This document shows, in pieces, positions 1 through 13,800 of a stretch of 64,000 nucleotides of DNA. The stretch is from Gordionus sp. m RMFG-2023 (taxonomy: Eukaryota; Nematomorpha; Gordioida; Chordodea; Parachordodidae). The stretch is taken from NCBI RefSeq assembly GCF_954871325.1, contig NC_088775.1:87645561-87709560 (forward strand), read 5' to 3'. Made by a program: the position numbers and the translations under genes. The notes below the pieces were generated by a model, which made no database searches, was not told the DNA's origin, and worked only from the letters and a program-made list of their open reading frames with translations. Each line of letters opens with the position of its first letter. Position 1 is the first letter of the stretch.

Positions 1-9
1 CCCGGGTAT

Positions 10-210
10 TTGAAAAAACATTTCTTAAGCATGACTCGAGTTTATGAAAAAATAACTTCTTGCACGCCTCTGATAAAAATTAGGGCAAGCCAAAGACTCC
101 CTAGGAAAGTTGTTACTGGAGCAGTAGGAAATTCAATTCATGTTCGTAAACATAAGTATTGTCAGATATTAAGTAAACCAAATTTAAAAAAAATAGAGCA
201 ATTTTTTTAG
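10..210 (+). CDS. Possible last exon of a plus-strand gene entering from the left
   Basis: The frame is open from the first base (PGYLKKHFLSMTRVYEKI...) through KHKYCQILSKPNLKKIEQFF to a TAG at about 208-210. Composition is basic and less biased than chance AT-rich frames. It faces gene A tail-to-tail with about 1.4 kb between. There is no family match I recognise, and there is no evidence that the internal ATG at 10 is a true start. It could be the 3' end of a gene or chance. Confidence 0.3.
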   Translation: MKKHFLSMTRVYEKITSCTPLIKIRASQRLPRKVVTGAVGNSIHVRKHKYCQILSKPNLKKIEQFF

Positions 211-1606
211 ATACCTAAAAGTAGGTTAAATTTTGTGTAATACTCAAAAACAGTAAAAAAAAATTTTAAAACCATATATATTGAAAAATTTAGTTGAGAA
301 AATATTGATAAAATTAAAGGTCAAAAAAAATTTTTTATTTATAATTCTTTATGCATATAAATCAGAAAAAATTTGAGGCAGTATCTGGTTAGATTTATTA
401 AGCAGGCTTATATGTATAAAAGAAAAATAACGAATGCCCCTAAACACTTAAAACAAACCAAAATAGGGTGTCTTAGTTAAGGGGTTTAGCATAGACTAAG
501 AAATAAGTATCAAAATAAAGTCGAACCAGAATATGGCCTAAAGATTTATTATTTTAAGGAGCATTTCAAATTCTGCCAAGATGTAAACTAAAAAGGAAAA
601 AACAAATTTACAAAAAGCATAAAATATACTCAATTTTTTTTTAAATCACAAAACTATTTGTATATTACATAGTAACATAAACTATAATTATTTATCATAA
701 ACAAATAGTAATATATATAAAAATACATTTTGTCATAAAAAATTTGCCAGTGATGTTTTTCTTACAGTATATAAAACTGATTAAATAAAAATTGGATAAG
801 TAAATTTAATCTACAAGGCTTAAATCTAACATTTTTGAAATTACCTTAATTGAATTGCGAATCAGAAATTGTAAGGAATTATAACTGGTTAACTTTTCAA
901 ATTTAAGTAGGAGCTTAAGTTCCTCAAAAATGTCATTGCATTAACAGCTCTAGAATGGGAGGGTTTTCACCCTGCCCCCTCGCGGAATCGTCTATATTAT
1001 ATTATAAAATTTTGCATGCATGAAATAAAATTGTACATATTTAATCTTGACTCACCTAAAAAATTTGAAATAAATGAGGTTGTAAATGCTGAAACAATTA
1101 TTATTTCTGAAGCTTAAAAATTTAATCAATAAAAAAGTTACATCTTTATAAAAAATAATTCTATATGTAACGGAAAAAATTATTCCTGTAATGACGTTGT
1201 GTTTAAATGATATTAATAATATTATCTATTATCTTTTTATGTAATAATATATGACAGAAATTATTTTTTATTAAATTCCAGAAAATATATATAAAAAGGA
1301 TAAAAAATTAGTGACATTTACACAAAAAAACTGAATCACAAATTTACTGTAAATATTCTTAATATTATATAGCGCAAAGAAAGTAGATAGTGGATATAAA
1401 ATAAAATTGAATGTCAAATATCATAATTAATAATGTAGTAATAAATAAAATTATATTATTATAATTATATTTATTTTTATAAATCATGTATGAAAATCTA
1501 GAAAGGCAAAATTGTTTGGAAATAAAATCAAAAAATTTTACAAATTCAATTATATAAAATAAACAATAATTCATTGGCGCATCTTTTGAGCCAATCATGA
1601 TAGCGT
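211..1606. other. Intergenic AT-rich sequence, 3' flank of gene A
   Basis: No convincing gene or RNA. It should hold the 3' UTR and polyadenylation signal of gene A (minus strand). From about 765 rightward it aligns with 40,085 onward, which is the left edge of the segmental duplication. Confidence 0.5.
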
Positions 1607-1888
1607 CTATTTGAAATACCTATTAAAAGTCCCATGACCAGTCCTGTATTCATTCGCATTTCTATTACGGACATTATTGCCCATTCTCTTAGCTTGTGGT
1701 GGTTGGTTGTGCCTTGGATGATTCTCGGTATAATACGAAGTTAAATTATTACTCATTTTATTAGTGTTGTTAACGTTATAACGTCTTTCCTCGCTAAAAC
1801 TTTCTGGTCTTTCTGGACGCCTGTGTGTACTATACTCATCCCTATTTTCTGACAAAGAAGAAAGGTTACCAAAAGAAGATCTATACTC
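1607..1888 (-). CDS. Gene A exon 13: last coding exon
   Basis: Acceptor ATGAAAAG leads to EYRSSFGNLSSLSENRDEYS, continuing to TGHGTFNRYFK and a TAG stop at 1607. The exon is rich in Asn, Arg, Ser and Tyr. It is conserved in copy B (41131-40862), with two short in-frame length differences (RPERPES against RPES, and GNN against N). Confidence 0.8.
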   Translation of the reverse strand, partial: EYRSSFGNLSSLSENRDEYSTHRRPERPESFSEERRYNVNNTNKMSNNLTSYYTENHPRHNQPPQAKRMGNNVRNRNANEYRTGHGTFNRYFK

Positions 1889-4800
1889 CTTTTCATTAAA
1901 ATATAAAAAATATTAATTTGGCTCAATATTTGAGAAAAATATTCATTATTATTGAGTCAATGCAAATTTCTAACCTTCACAAATATAAAAAATCAGGTTA
2001 TTTGCAAATTATAAATATTTAAAAAATTCTTATTTTTCAGGATTTAATTCGAGGTAGAAAGGCCACCGGCTTGTTATATTTGGCGTAAATATTATCTTCT
2101 TCAAAATGTTTCAAGATCAAAGTCAAATATTTTTTTGCTTAAATTTAAACTATCATATGTAATATAATTTGACAAAAAAACCTTACTGAAAAAGAGGTGG
2201 GGGAATTTTTAAGAATATTGTGAAAACATTTTAAAATGTCAAATGAAGCTTGGATATAAAATACAAATTTAATGAGAATAACCTGATTATGATGAGAATG
2301 GCCTGGTATCAACATATGAGGAAATGACGGCAATTCGTTTGGTTGACACACTTTTACTGTAGTGTGATTGGTCCTTTGTCTATCATAACTATTGTATGAT
2401 GGCCCTCCTCCCTTTGTAAGACTCGATGATTGACTCCTCGTAGATGAATGGTGGTTTTCTACAGAATTAGCATGCGATTCACTCATCTTAAAGCTCGAAT
2501 AATCAAAACTGTCATCATTGTAAATAACTTTTTTGCTAGATGAATCATTGAAACTTGATGCCAATGGATAAGAGGTTTGGTAGGATGACATGTAATCCTT
2601 TTCTGACGATTCCATATGTTTTTGGACAGAGCGATCATTTTTATTCAATTCCATCTTTGGGGTGGGCTCATATACAATATTGTGACCACTGCTGACCTGA
2701 TTATCGCGTAAAAAAGTGCCAACTTGGATTAGACTGGACTTGGACACACCAACGTCAGAAGCCGAGCTAAGAACACTAAGATTAGGGTTCTTAGGTTTTG
2801 ATAGGAAGGACAATTTGTTAGGATCTTCGCTTTTCTTTTTAGGATATTTTAATTGTTCCAAAACGGGCGGTTTCTGAGGTGTGCTTTGATGTGAAGGTGG
2901 GGGACGAGGCACATAAGAAGTTGGCCGATAAGGAGGAGGTGGGGCGTGATGAGGAGGAGGTGGGGCGTGATGAGGAGGAGGTGGGGCGTAGTGAGGAGGA
3001 GGTATATGATGAGGAGGTGGAAGGTGATGAGGAGGTGGAGGGTGGTGAGGGGGTGGAGGGTGTCTCACAAGTGTAGGATAAGCATGCTCATCTGGATAAG
3101 GATGGGGGTAGGGAGGTGGAACAGGTTGAAAAGGATTATGAGCTAGAGGGGGTGGTGGCGGATACCTAAAATCTTGAGAAGGTGGTGGAATTGGAGGTGG
3201 GTATCTGAGATTATATTAAAGGGAAAAAAATTTTAACATAAAATTGCCACAGCTATTTTAATAGTACTGGTTATGCATTTTGTTATATTATATATAGACA
3301 GCCGAGAATTCGGTTAACATCTATTAGTCTAATCTCAAGGCTTAGGCAATATTTTTGGCTAAAATATTGAGTTAGCCGTTTTAAAATGTGGCCAAAATGG
3401 AGCGATTTTCCATCACTTCGCTACTTACATCTACTTATCAAATACTTTTTAATAGTAAGACATCTATAATTTAACTATAACATAACATATGTCATTTAAA
3501 TATAACATAATTATGAGTTATAGTTTATATAAATCTAAAAATATCTTAGATATTTTTTAATTTATAAAATATTAAGTCTTATTTTATCTCTATTGATTTT
3601 TTTAAAACTTGTAAAAAATAAAATCAGAAAAAATCAATACCTAGGCACAGGAAGATGGTGATAAGGATCTATTGGTGGGCGAACATTTGGGTCATATTGA
3701 ACTGGTTCAAATGGATTACCACCTAAACCTTAAAAATAAAGGGTTAGTAAGAAATCAAATATTATAGGGTTTAGTACCAGGAGGCCTTCTCCTATCAACT
3801 CGATAACGTTCATCAATAGGTGGGGGCAGTGAAGAATGGGGCAAGCTATCATACCTCTGGTCACCTATGGTGTTTACATTATTTCCAGAAGCATTCTCCC
3901 CTTGATACTTTTCCAAAATTCTAACTTGAGCTTTCAAAGCATCTTGTAGCAATCTTTTTAAACTTTCGTTACCAGGGCGAGCTAAAAATCCAGCATTCTC
4001 TTGGTCATTAATCAAATCGTTAAGCTGAGATTGCAAATAAAGAGCTGTGGGAAGTGACGGATCAGGCCGGTTTCTTCTATTGTAAGATAAAGATTCAAGA
4101 AAGATAATGACATATTCATCACTTTTTTAAAAAACAAGGGATAATAAGTAAGTTGCAATCGATGAGACTATTTTAACAGTAAACCCATAGCAGTGATGCA
4201 AAATCGCTTCATTTAAGCCAATTCTTAAAACGGCTAACTTAGTATTTTATCCAGAAAATCTATTACACAAGTATGGAGATTTTTGCACAAAGGCATAAAG
4301 GTTTGGGCATCTATTAGCAAGATCTCGAGGCTTATAGGCCATATTTTCTAGCTAAAATAATGAGTTAGTCATTCTCCAAAATTGGTTCAAATGGAGCTAA
4401 CTACTTTCTTTTCTTTATAAAAAAATTAACCAATGTCAATTTTCCTTCATTTTAACCTTTCCAAATTCATAGAATTGTCATACTTTTTCTATCAAACAAA
4501 ATCTTGTTTGAACTTATTTTTAAAATAAAATTTCGTAACAGATTCAGAACCTTATTTGGTTTGAATAAGTTGAACAGATTTTTTTTCTTCTTATTGGATC
4601 GACCTTAATTTAAAAAAATAGGTTGCATCTCTACCGCTGGTGATGAACTCATTCATTGTCTTATTCCACTCCTTTCCAAAGACTTTCGTTATTCACCATA
4701 ACATGAAAGATATTAAATATCAATTCTATTCATTGCTCCGTTATCTTATCCTCTCTTTTACTCTTCTAATTCACCCTTTTAACAATCTACATAAATATTT

Positions 4801-7800
4801 TAAAAAAGCTTCTTTTCTTTATGAGCAAAACTTCTAAATCTATTCAACCCAAGACTCATTAGAACTAGTGGTCTGCTATGGCAGTTTTAAAAAATTATGA
4901 AACAATTTGCTTATAAAATTTTATAATTTTGCATATTTTATAAGTTTAAATAAAAATATCCGAGCTTGAACAGCTCCTCAAATAAATTGTATGTAAACAA
5001 ATAAAGGATGAATTAATTTTAAAAACTACAAATTGATAGGTGGGTTAAAAAAAATTTAAAATAGGGGACGAATGGGCATGTTAAAAACCAGTTTATTGCC
5101 AAACTCTAATTGGAATTGCCTTTTCACTCTTTCTTATTATCCATTTTTATATGTTGCCTCCTATTCACACCTAAATCTCAAAGCACTTTCTTATATTCAT
5201 ATTTCCTAAGTTTAGTCATTGATTTTATGGGTAAAAACTTTAGGAAAAATCGGAAAATAGGAATAAACTTTATCTACTATAAAGGCTTACAAATACCTAG
5301 TGTCAAAATTATCGATGGGAGATGCCTGAGGAGGTGGGAAGAATAGCAATCCATTCTGGACATCAATAAGTCGTTTAATCTTGTCTTCTAACATGCCGAC
5401 TTTAGAAGGGGCGGCTGTTTGGGCTGTCAGATTATCTATCATGCCCCTAAGACTACGAGCCAATTCGTCCTGTTGCCGCATCGACTCTTCCAGGGTGTTA
5501 CTACATATTGATAATATCAAAAAATATTATTAAAACCTGTATAAATATAACTAGACGATTAAAAATAAAGACTACGATCAGTAAGTTAATTTGAAACCCT
5601 AAAACATTTTTATCATAATAAAAATGATAATTACCAAAAAAATTGTATGGTTAAAAATGATAAATAGGTAAAATATACCGAGATTTGATGCCCAAGTGAG
5701 CCTGAAAGTTAAAGGGTTCTGGCTTGATTGCACTTAATCGTTTAGAACCCGCCCTGAGGCTTTCCCTAGACCGATTTCTTTTGGAAGATCTTCTGGAGCG
5801 TGAGGTTGATCTATGACGACCAACACTAGATCTCTCTCGATCTCTGGGTGATTTGGATCTAGATCTCGCTCTTACACTGGAATAAGCACTGTTTACAAAA
5901 TCATCAGCCAATTTGGCAGATGCCTTTCCTAAAGCGTTCTTGTAATCTGAAGACCAGATGGGTGTCAGACTTCTTTTTAAATTTTCCCTTTTCCTATCGT
6001 AACTCGTATCTTGTGGGCCTCCCACCATACCACCCATTCCTCCTGCAACAAGTGGATAAGTGGTAGAGGAAGCCAAATAAGGAGGACGTTCCAAGGGAAT
6101 TCGAGAATTTTGTTCTGCCAAAGACATTCGAGCCAGCAGTTGGTTCAGTCTGCCCAGAAATTTGTTCATCCTGACATTATCCACCTTGTTAGTATCATAG
6201 AATTCTGCCTCAATGCCTTCTTTTAGCAAGATGTAAAGGGAATTCTGATCTGCCCCCATCTCCTCTCTCAGTAATGGTTCTAGCCTATGAGCTATGTTTT
6301 GGTCACAGGCCCAAGCTTTAAAGATAGTGTTCATGGCGTTTCTCAAAACGTCAAACAACCTTCGAATGGTCTCAGGTTTGGTGAAATCTTCTCGAGTCAT
6401 GTCCACCTTTTATTAAAAAAATAGTTTATATTTATAAAAAGAATTAAAAAGTTTGAACATGAAGCAAATTTTTTATTCAATCCCAGAAAAATATCCCCCA
6501 GAATTTTTTTCCATGTTTATTCAATTTACTTAAGACTAGTAATAAAGCCATATTTTTATTGGATACACTCATGTTTATAAGGTCAAGTTAGTCAAATTCG
6601 TATTTTAGAAAAAATATTTTACTAATAAGCTAAAAAATTTTAATGGCTCTATCATTATTTAAAGGTTACTCATATACCCTCCACAAAAAATGCTTAACAA
6701 GATAAAATATATTCAAAGTGGTACGGGGAATAAAATAACCCATGCATTTCTTATTTTCGTAAAAATTATTTACTATAGTAATAAATAAAATATCCAATCA
6801 CAATTATGATTTTAAGTAGACTATTTGGTAATAATTTATAAGTATTTTATTGATAAATCATCATTATGTATATACATATTTAATTTTGAGTAATAATTAT
6901 ATGGGTTAATATCGAATAATGAAAAAAATCACTGCTATTATATATTGGAAGGCTTTGCACACCATCACGGTAACCCTCGCCTTTAACAATTTGGGTGTTA
7001 TAACTTTGTGATTTAGTTTTTGATGTCCACCTATCTACACACAATAGTTCAAGTTTGGTTTCATATGTGGCCACTGCATTTCATTTTTTCAATATCCTGA
7101 TTGATGCGTTCAGATTAGAAAATCGATGATTCCCTCCTTCACATTAATTATTTATGTTTGTTAGATAGTGAGCTCTGATTCACGTTCCAAGTTTCTAGAG
7201 AAAATCGAGGCTCATTCGTCATGTCTGAGAATTGCTTCTTGTGACCTCCCTTGATGCTCCATTGATATAATTTTTTTATCGAAATAATCAATAATATCTT
7301 ATTGCTTAGAGTAACGATCTCAGTGTATTGCATTCGCCATATCAAATAAGGGAACAAATACTAAACTGTCCATAACTAGGTCTTCCAAATTCTCAAGTTT
7401 TGAAGGGTTGTGCTTTACTTTATGATTCCTTAGAGTTCTTTTTATTGGCTCTTCCGATAACATGTGTGACTCAAATTATAGATATAATTTTCTAAATACC
7501 AGGAATTATAACGTTATTTAAACTGATATTAAAAATAAACCTTAAGATCTTGTAGAAGAAATTCTATGTTATACAAGAGAATTTCAAAAAGTGTTATCTA
7601 TAAGTGTCAAATCTGATAAAAAAATAGTATTTTATTTGAAATTTTTAAGTGGAGTTTTTTATAATTACCTTTTTTATTATATATATTTAGCTAAAATTTA
7701 ACTCCAATTTTAAAAATAAGAAAATCAAAGTTTGTAATTAAATTGAAAATAATCACAAAAAAATTCTAATGAGAATAATCATAGAAAAAATGGATTAACT

Positions 7801-10800
7801 TTTGTTTTAGTAATCTCTTAGATAAATTTGGGAATAGGAAATTATATGAACAAAAACTTAAAATTACAACATGAAAAAAATAGATCTCCATAGAAATAAT
7901 CTCTTGTGGGTCAAACAAGATGATTGGTTAAGAATAAGATCCTATTCTAATATTTTATATGGCAATGATCTTTATCATAGATCCAAAATACTTCAAAGCT
8001 TAGTAATAGTTTAAATTATTACGCAATATTCCAATCACAGTGAACATGTTTAGAACAAAGTGAATTAATATGTGAAAATATATTATTTCAGCCACCAGAT
8101 AGACAATTTTCATATTCTCTGTGGTAGACAAGGATAGCTACCAAAGGTATTGCACAAATTAATGTATAAGGACTGAGACAGAATTTGAAATTAGTAGTAA
8201 ATTTCACATTTTTTTATAAATATATTGTTTAAAATGCTGTGTAATTTATTTCTATTTATTGCTTAAATGTTTTTATTGTATTGTAAAGTGACCCCCAAGT
8301 ATCCAAGAAGCTTAGACAATATTCTAAGATTCTTAAAGACCATTCTTATATAATTAATTATATTGTCAAGGATATTAATCTTACATTTAAACTTTTAAAT
8401 ATGATTTATAAATCTTAATATATTATGAATAAATATGATACCTGAGGCATCCCTGGCAAAAATCCTCTCACCCTGCCAAAAACTTCGTTCAGGGAAGTCT
8501 GGTTATCTAAGGTTACCAATATATTTTGGAACATGGGAAAGGATCCAATAGATTCCAACATATTATCTTTAAAATATGAAAGTATATAGGGTATAATGAT
8601 ATTATAAATGTTCAGGTCATATTAGTTAGTGACTGAGGTAAGACAAACAGGAAAAAGTTCAAGTTAACCCTCTATTGTGCACATCATATTTGAATACAAA
8701 TACCATAAATAATATTATAACTATTATTATAAAAATTTTTAAAGGTTAGTATGTGTGATCTATAATATCCACATATATTTTATTTATTTTCATAGTTTGT
8801 TAAAAATGAAAAACGGCTATCAATATTAAAATTCTAAAATGCATAGTTTACAACTTTCAAATAGTAGCATTTTTTCAATTTTATCAACAACATCAATTTT
8901 TCCTGTACAATTTTTTAAGAGACAGGAAGAATCCTATTGGATAAAGGTAAAAGAATTTTTTTTATATATAAACATATTGTTATACACGTTAATAGTATTT
9001 AAAGTTTTGAGGGTAATAAACCCAGATATATAATGCTTTTTTTGTTTATATTATTAAATGTTATTTATTTGCTATCTATCCACTAGACATTTATATACTC
9101 AAAATGTATTGTTATCCTGAGAATAGTTTGATTCTAATCTTAATAGTTCATCATGAGGAAATTCTTGCTTCAAGATCAAAAGATGTTGATTCCATAAGCA
9201 CATTATAAAATATGACTTTTATTATATATTTAGATAATTCTCATAATGATGAGTAACCAAATATGACTCAAAAAAATTATAGAAAAATCATATGGAAGTT
9301 ATATTGAACCAATAAGACTGTGACAATTCCTAAATGGAAAGGAACTCAGCATAACACAGAAAAGATTATGAATCCAATTTCTTATTGCATGAAATCTCTG
9401 GATAAAATTATTGATATTATAGTATAACTTATATGTTACACAAAAAACTAGAATTGATAAATCTTGGGTAGATCTCGAGAATTAGGAAAGAGAAATTCAA
9501 ACTTTCCTGCCATCTAAGAGCAAAATATTCAGACCATAATATTATCTTGGATAAAATCTTAATCGGATCGAATTTAAAAATTGACCGAAATTGGGCTCCT
9601 CTAAATATGAGTAAAAATAAGCTTGAACAATTTATTGGGATTCTTTTATACATGTATATAATAAAACTTCAAAGAACTAGTTATCATTTATCTGCACATT
9701 CAAGGTAATCATAAGTAGCTATAATGTTATGTGTCAAAAAAATGAGAGCAAATAAAAGCCTCACTCCACTCTCCCATAAACACAATTTGACTATAAAATA
9801 AGGCATCTCCTCGAGATTTCATAATTTTTTTGAAAGAATATGAAGAAATTGTTTGCATTGATAAAAAACAAACTTAAACAATACAAATACAACACATAAA
9901 AACCAAAAAAATTGGTCTACAAAACATCCCTATTAAGCAGTGATGAAGGGCTTGATTACAATCATAAAATATATATTGGCAAAAATGAAAAAGTAGATGC
10001 ATTTTCGCACTACATTCCAATTATAAATTATGTTTTGATAATGTTCTGTATAATAGAACATCAAGTCTTACTCACCCAAAAGGGAATTTATTGTATTGCA
10101 ACAGCCAGTGCTGATCGAATATATCATTTTTTAGGAGTTTTCTTTCTTGGCCCACAAAACTATTTTGTTTAGTATTTTTATCTTTATAGGTATTCTAACC
10201 TAGCCATAAGAAATCACAAGATGTTTTTAAATAAATTTTGTCAAAAGTCAAAAAAGTTGAAATTAAAACTTGTTTTTATTTAAATTATATTATTCTAAAG
10301 TAGTGGTGTAGCTATGGGGGGGGGTCGGGTTTACACCCCCCCCCCCCCTCCCAGAGCAATTCAAAAGACTCAGAAGTGACTTTATATCAATAGTATTATT
10401 ATAAAGTCATTGAGAATAATCTACTAAATTATAATAACATATTATTGATGCATTTAAAAAATTATTATATATTATCGAGGATATGGTTCCCAGAGCAAAA
10501 AAAAATTTGGATCATACGTTTAAAAAATACTTTAATTCAAATTAATACCCCATCAAGATAGTATAAATAAAAAGTTTGTCTAATATAATTATGAACTTTA
10601 ATTTTTCTGGTGATATTTGTGGAAGAATTTTATTACTTTTAAATATATTATTAATTATTCTGTATATTATTATTATATTAAAGTCATTGATAATAATCTA
10701 CTAAATTATAATAATATATTATTGATGCATTTAAATAATATATTTATTATATATTATCGAAGATATTGGAAAATAATAATATGAAATAAAATAGTGCATA

Positions 10801-13800
10801 ATCTACTTTCTGATGCTTATATTTCTAATATATATTTAGTTTATATTTTGTTGTATTTTTATAAATGAAATTATTAAAGAGATTAAATTTTATGACCAAA
10901 AAGTAAAGATAGTTATTTCCTATTTACAAACTTCCAAAACTCTTTCAAATGGATATAAGGAAATAATTAGGTTAAAAAAAATATACTAATAGATACTTAT
11001 ATAATTTTAGCGAAAAGAAAGAAATTTACCAACTAATATCTCATGCAATATAAGCCCTGTTGAAAATGATAAGCATAATCTAAATACACAAGATTAAAAT
11101 AATATTCAATCTAGTGTACTAATTAATATCTTATGCATTATAGGCTCTATTGAAAATGATGAGGATGATGTAAACATAACATTTAATATAAAAGATTTTA
11201 TTTAAAAAATATATCATTTATAATTAAAGCAATTAATATCATTTATAATCAGCAATTTATATGTGTAATACTAATAGTTATAAAGTATAATTTATAATTA
11301 AGGCAATATAATATTTATAATTAAGGCAATATAATATTTATAATTAAAGCAATATAATATTTATATTTTAAATAATCGCTTTTTATTTGTAAATTGATTT
11401 CTATAAAATATAAATTGAAACGTATGTCTATAAAAGTTATGTGGAAATGTGTTATTTTAATTAAAATTAGTGTTGTTAATTGCTCAATTTGAGCTGATAT
11501 GGCTAACTCAATAGCCAGAAAATTATGCAAGCCTGAAAATTTTGCTCATGGTTGATACAAAGGTTTAGACATTATTTGTGAAATCTTTGGCTAAAATATT
11601 TAGTTAGCTGTTTATAAAAATCGGCTCAATTTAACAACATTAATTAAAATGATCAATAATTCTATAACTTTTATTTTAAAAGAAAAACAAATATGATTTT
11701 TAAGATAAAATGTAAAGTGAAATAACTTAAAAAGATATACCTTAAAATAAAAATCATAACTCACCACATCATAACTGGATTTTAAGAAAAAATCTAGAAA
11801 ATTGTAATAATAAAATATTTTTTTAATTTTAATAAATATATGTCGTCTGCTTTTATAGATTAAAAAATTAATAATGTAAATATCCTTATTTTTTAAATAA
11901 AATCAAAAATATTTTATCCTAGTTCAAATATATAAGTTATAAATTTTCTAATGTTATTTAAACACAAATTAGTTTCTAATATATCTTGGACATGTACATT
12001 TGATAACATTGAATCCTAACTTAGGCGTAAAAATTTGTAGACAACTTGTGACTAGGATGGATATAAAAAGGTTACTTATATATTTTGTTTAATCTTTGAA
12101 AGCTTCAATTCAATCAAGGAATTAAATAGATTGGATAAAATTCAACCCTCAAATTTTGTGATTTCAGGCTTCTATAGAAATTTTGATTTTCTTTTACACT
12201 ACAAATATATTTCACAAATGCTTTTTGGGCATTAAATTTCTGGTTCATGACAGGAAATATTATAAAAATGGATTATGAGTGGCCATTAAAAATCAAATTT
12301 TATCATTTGGATAGTGATTTATTTTTATATAATATTGTAATTTATAATTCAAATCGTTTAAAAAAAAAATTATATAAACTAGTATAATAATCTATTTTAT
12401 GATATTGTTTATTTATATGAGCATGGACAATAAAAGGCTAAGCCAGGACTAAAAAATTAAAACAAATTTTAAAAACCCCAGATATAGCCAATCTCAGTTG
12501 AAAAAAAAGAATAATCAAGGCAAAGCTTAAAAAGTATTCTTCTAGAGGCTCCTGATTAAATATAATTTTATCTAGTCAAGGTCAAACATCCATCCTATAT
12601 GATGTGTCCAAGTTTAATTACTTATAATGCAACCAAATAAAAGACAGAGAAGGCCTTTGACCGTCTATATATTATATAATTAAAATTAAACCAATATTTC
12701 TCTGGTCATTTTGAATCGTAACAAAAAGAGGTTGAGTTTGAGTTTGATGCAAAGCTATGTTCATCATCTTTCTCTTGTAAATGTCTCGTTGGGCTATATT
12801 TGATAAAATTCATAATACAAAGTTTGTTCTTTAATAGAAATTAATTTTTCCCTTGCAATTTATAAAATATTCATAAGATATTTTTTTATAAATCACCAGT
12901 CATAATAGGCCATAAAAATTTATGTACATATATGAGGGAGTCCATTAATTGTGTGTTACTTTTCTACCACTAGGAAATTTGGCAATTTTAAACCAGGTAA
13001 AATTTGTACCTAATTTATAAGTCTAAGAGACAATTATGGACTTATTTCTATAAATGTACAAATCTAGCTTTACATTTTCAAAGGTGGAGTGAATATTTTT
13101 TAAATCAATAAGCTTTATAATATAATACATTTTTCTAAAGTATATATTATTCTATAGCAATAATCAAATTTGAGATTTAATTATAAGTGACTGACTGAAT
13201 ATTTATGTTATAAAGAGAGCAGTCCTTCTGTGAGCATATTTTTAAGAGGCAGTAATTACATTCCAAAAAAATTCCAGGCTGAATTTGAAATATAGTATAA
13301 TAATGGATGCACTATGTCAGAATCCATAATTTGGAACATTATTATTCATTTTCACAAAAGCTTAAATGGAATTAATCACAGAATCGATATTAAAGGATAT
13401 ATGTGACATTGAATATCAATAAGTCTAATGTTTCAAAAAAAGATCCAAGATGTCCAGACTCATATTTTAATTGAATCCCTTAAATTTTTGGTTAAGGAAA
13501 TGGCTAGTTGTTTTTTAAAGCAAAAGTGAAATATCTAAAAAAAATTAAATTTGGTAGATGTAGTAGGAAATGAAATTCAAGTTAAGAGAGCATATGAGAT
13601 GCAATTAACGTTTTTTTTAAATGAATTATTCTGAGAATATTTAAAGTCAAATTGTCAGTAACAAATGAAAATGACTAGATTTTTGTTAAAGCAAAAATAG
13701 TCTGCACTTGGTGGATTTCCCCTAATTTTCAGCAAGTTAAGAAAATATAAAGAAATTTCAAATCCAAGTTGAGATAAAATAAAGAAATAAATAAAATTTA

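Larger units (their letters stand above)
765..9245. repeat. Segmental duplication, copy A
   Basis: Exons 7-13 and large parts of the introns recur in the same order and orientation at about 40,085-61,450. Exons look about 95% identical by eye; introns are lower, with many indels. Copy A alone has about 1.1 kb with a MULE-like fragment (6,550-7,640). Copy B alone has the 43.0-53.3 kb block and the 55.6-57.6 kb hAT. Confidence 0.85.

Noticed and set aside
2879-3146. Plus-strand Glu/Arg-rich frames opposite exon 12
   Set aside because: Antisense shadow of the PPPPHH-coding repeat on the minus strand.
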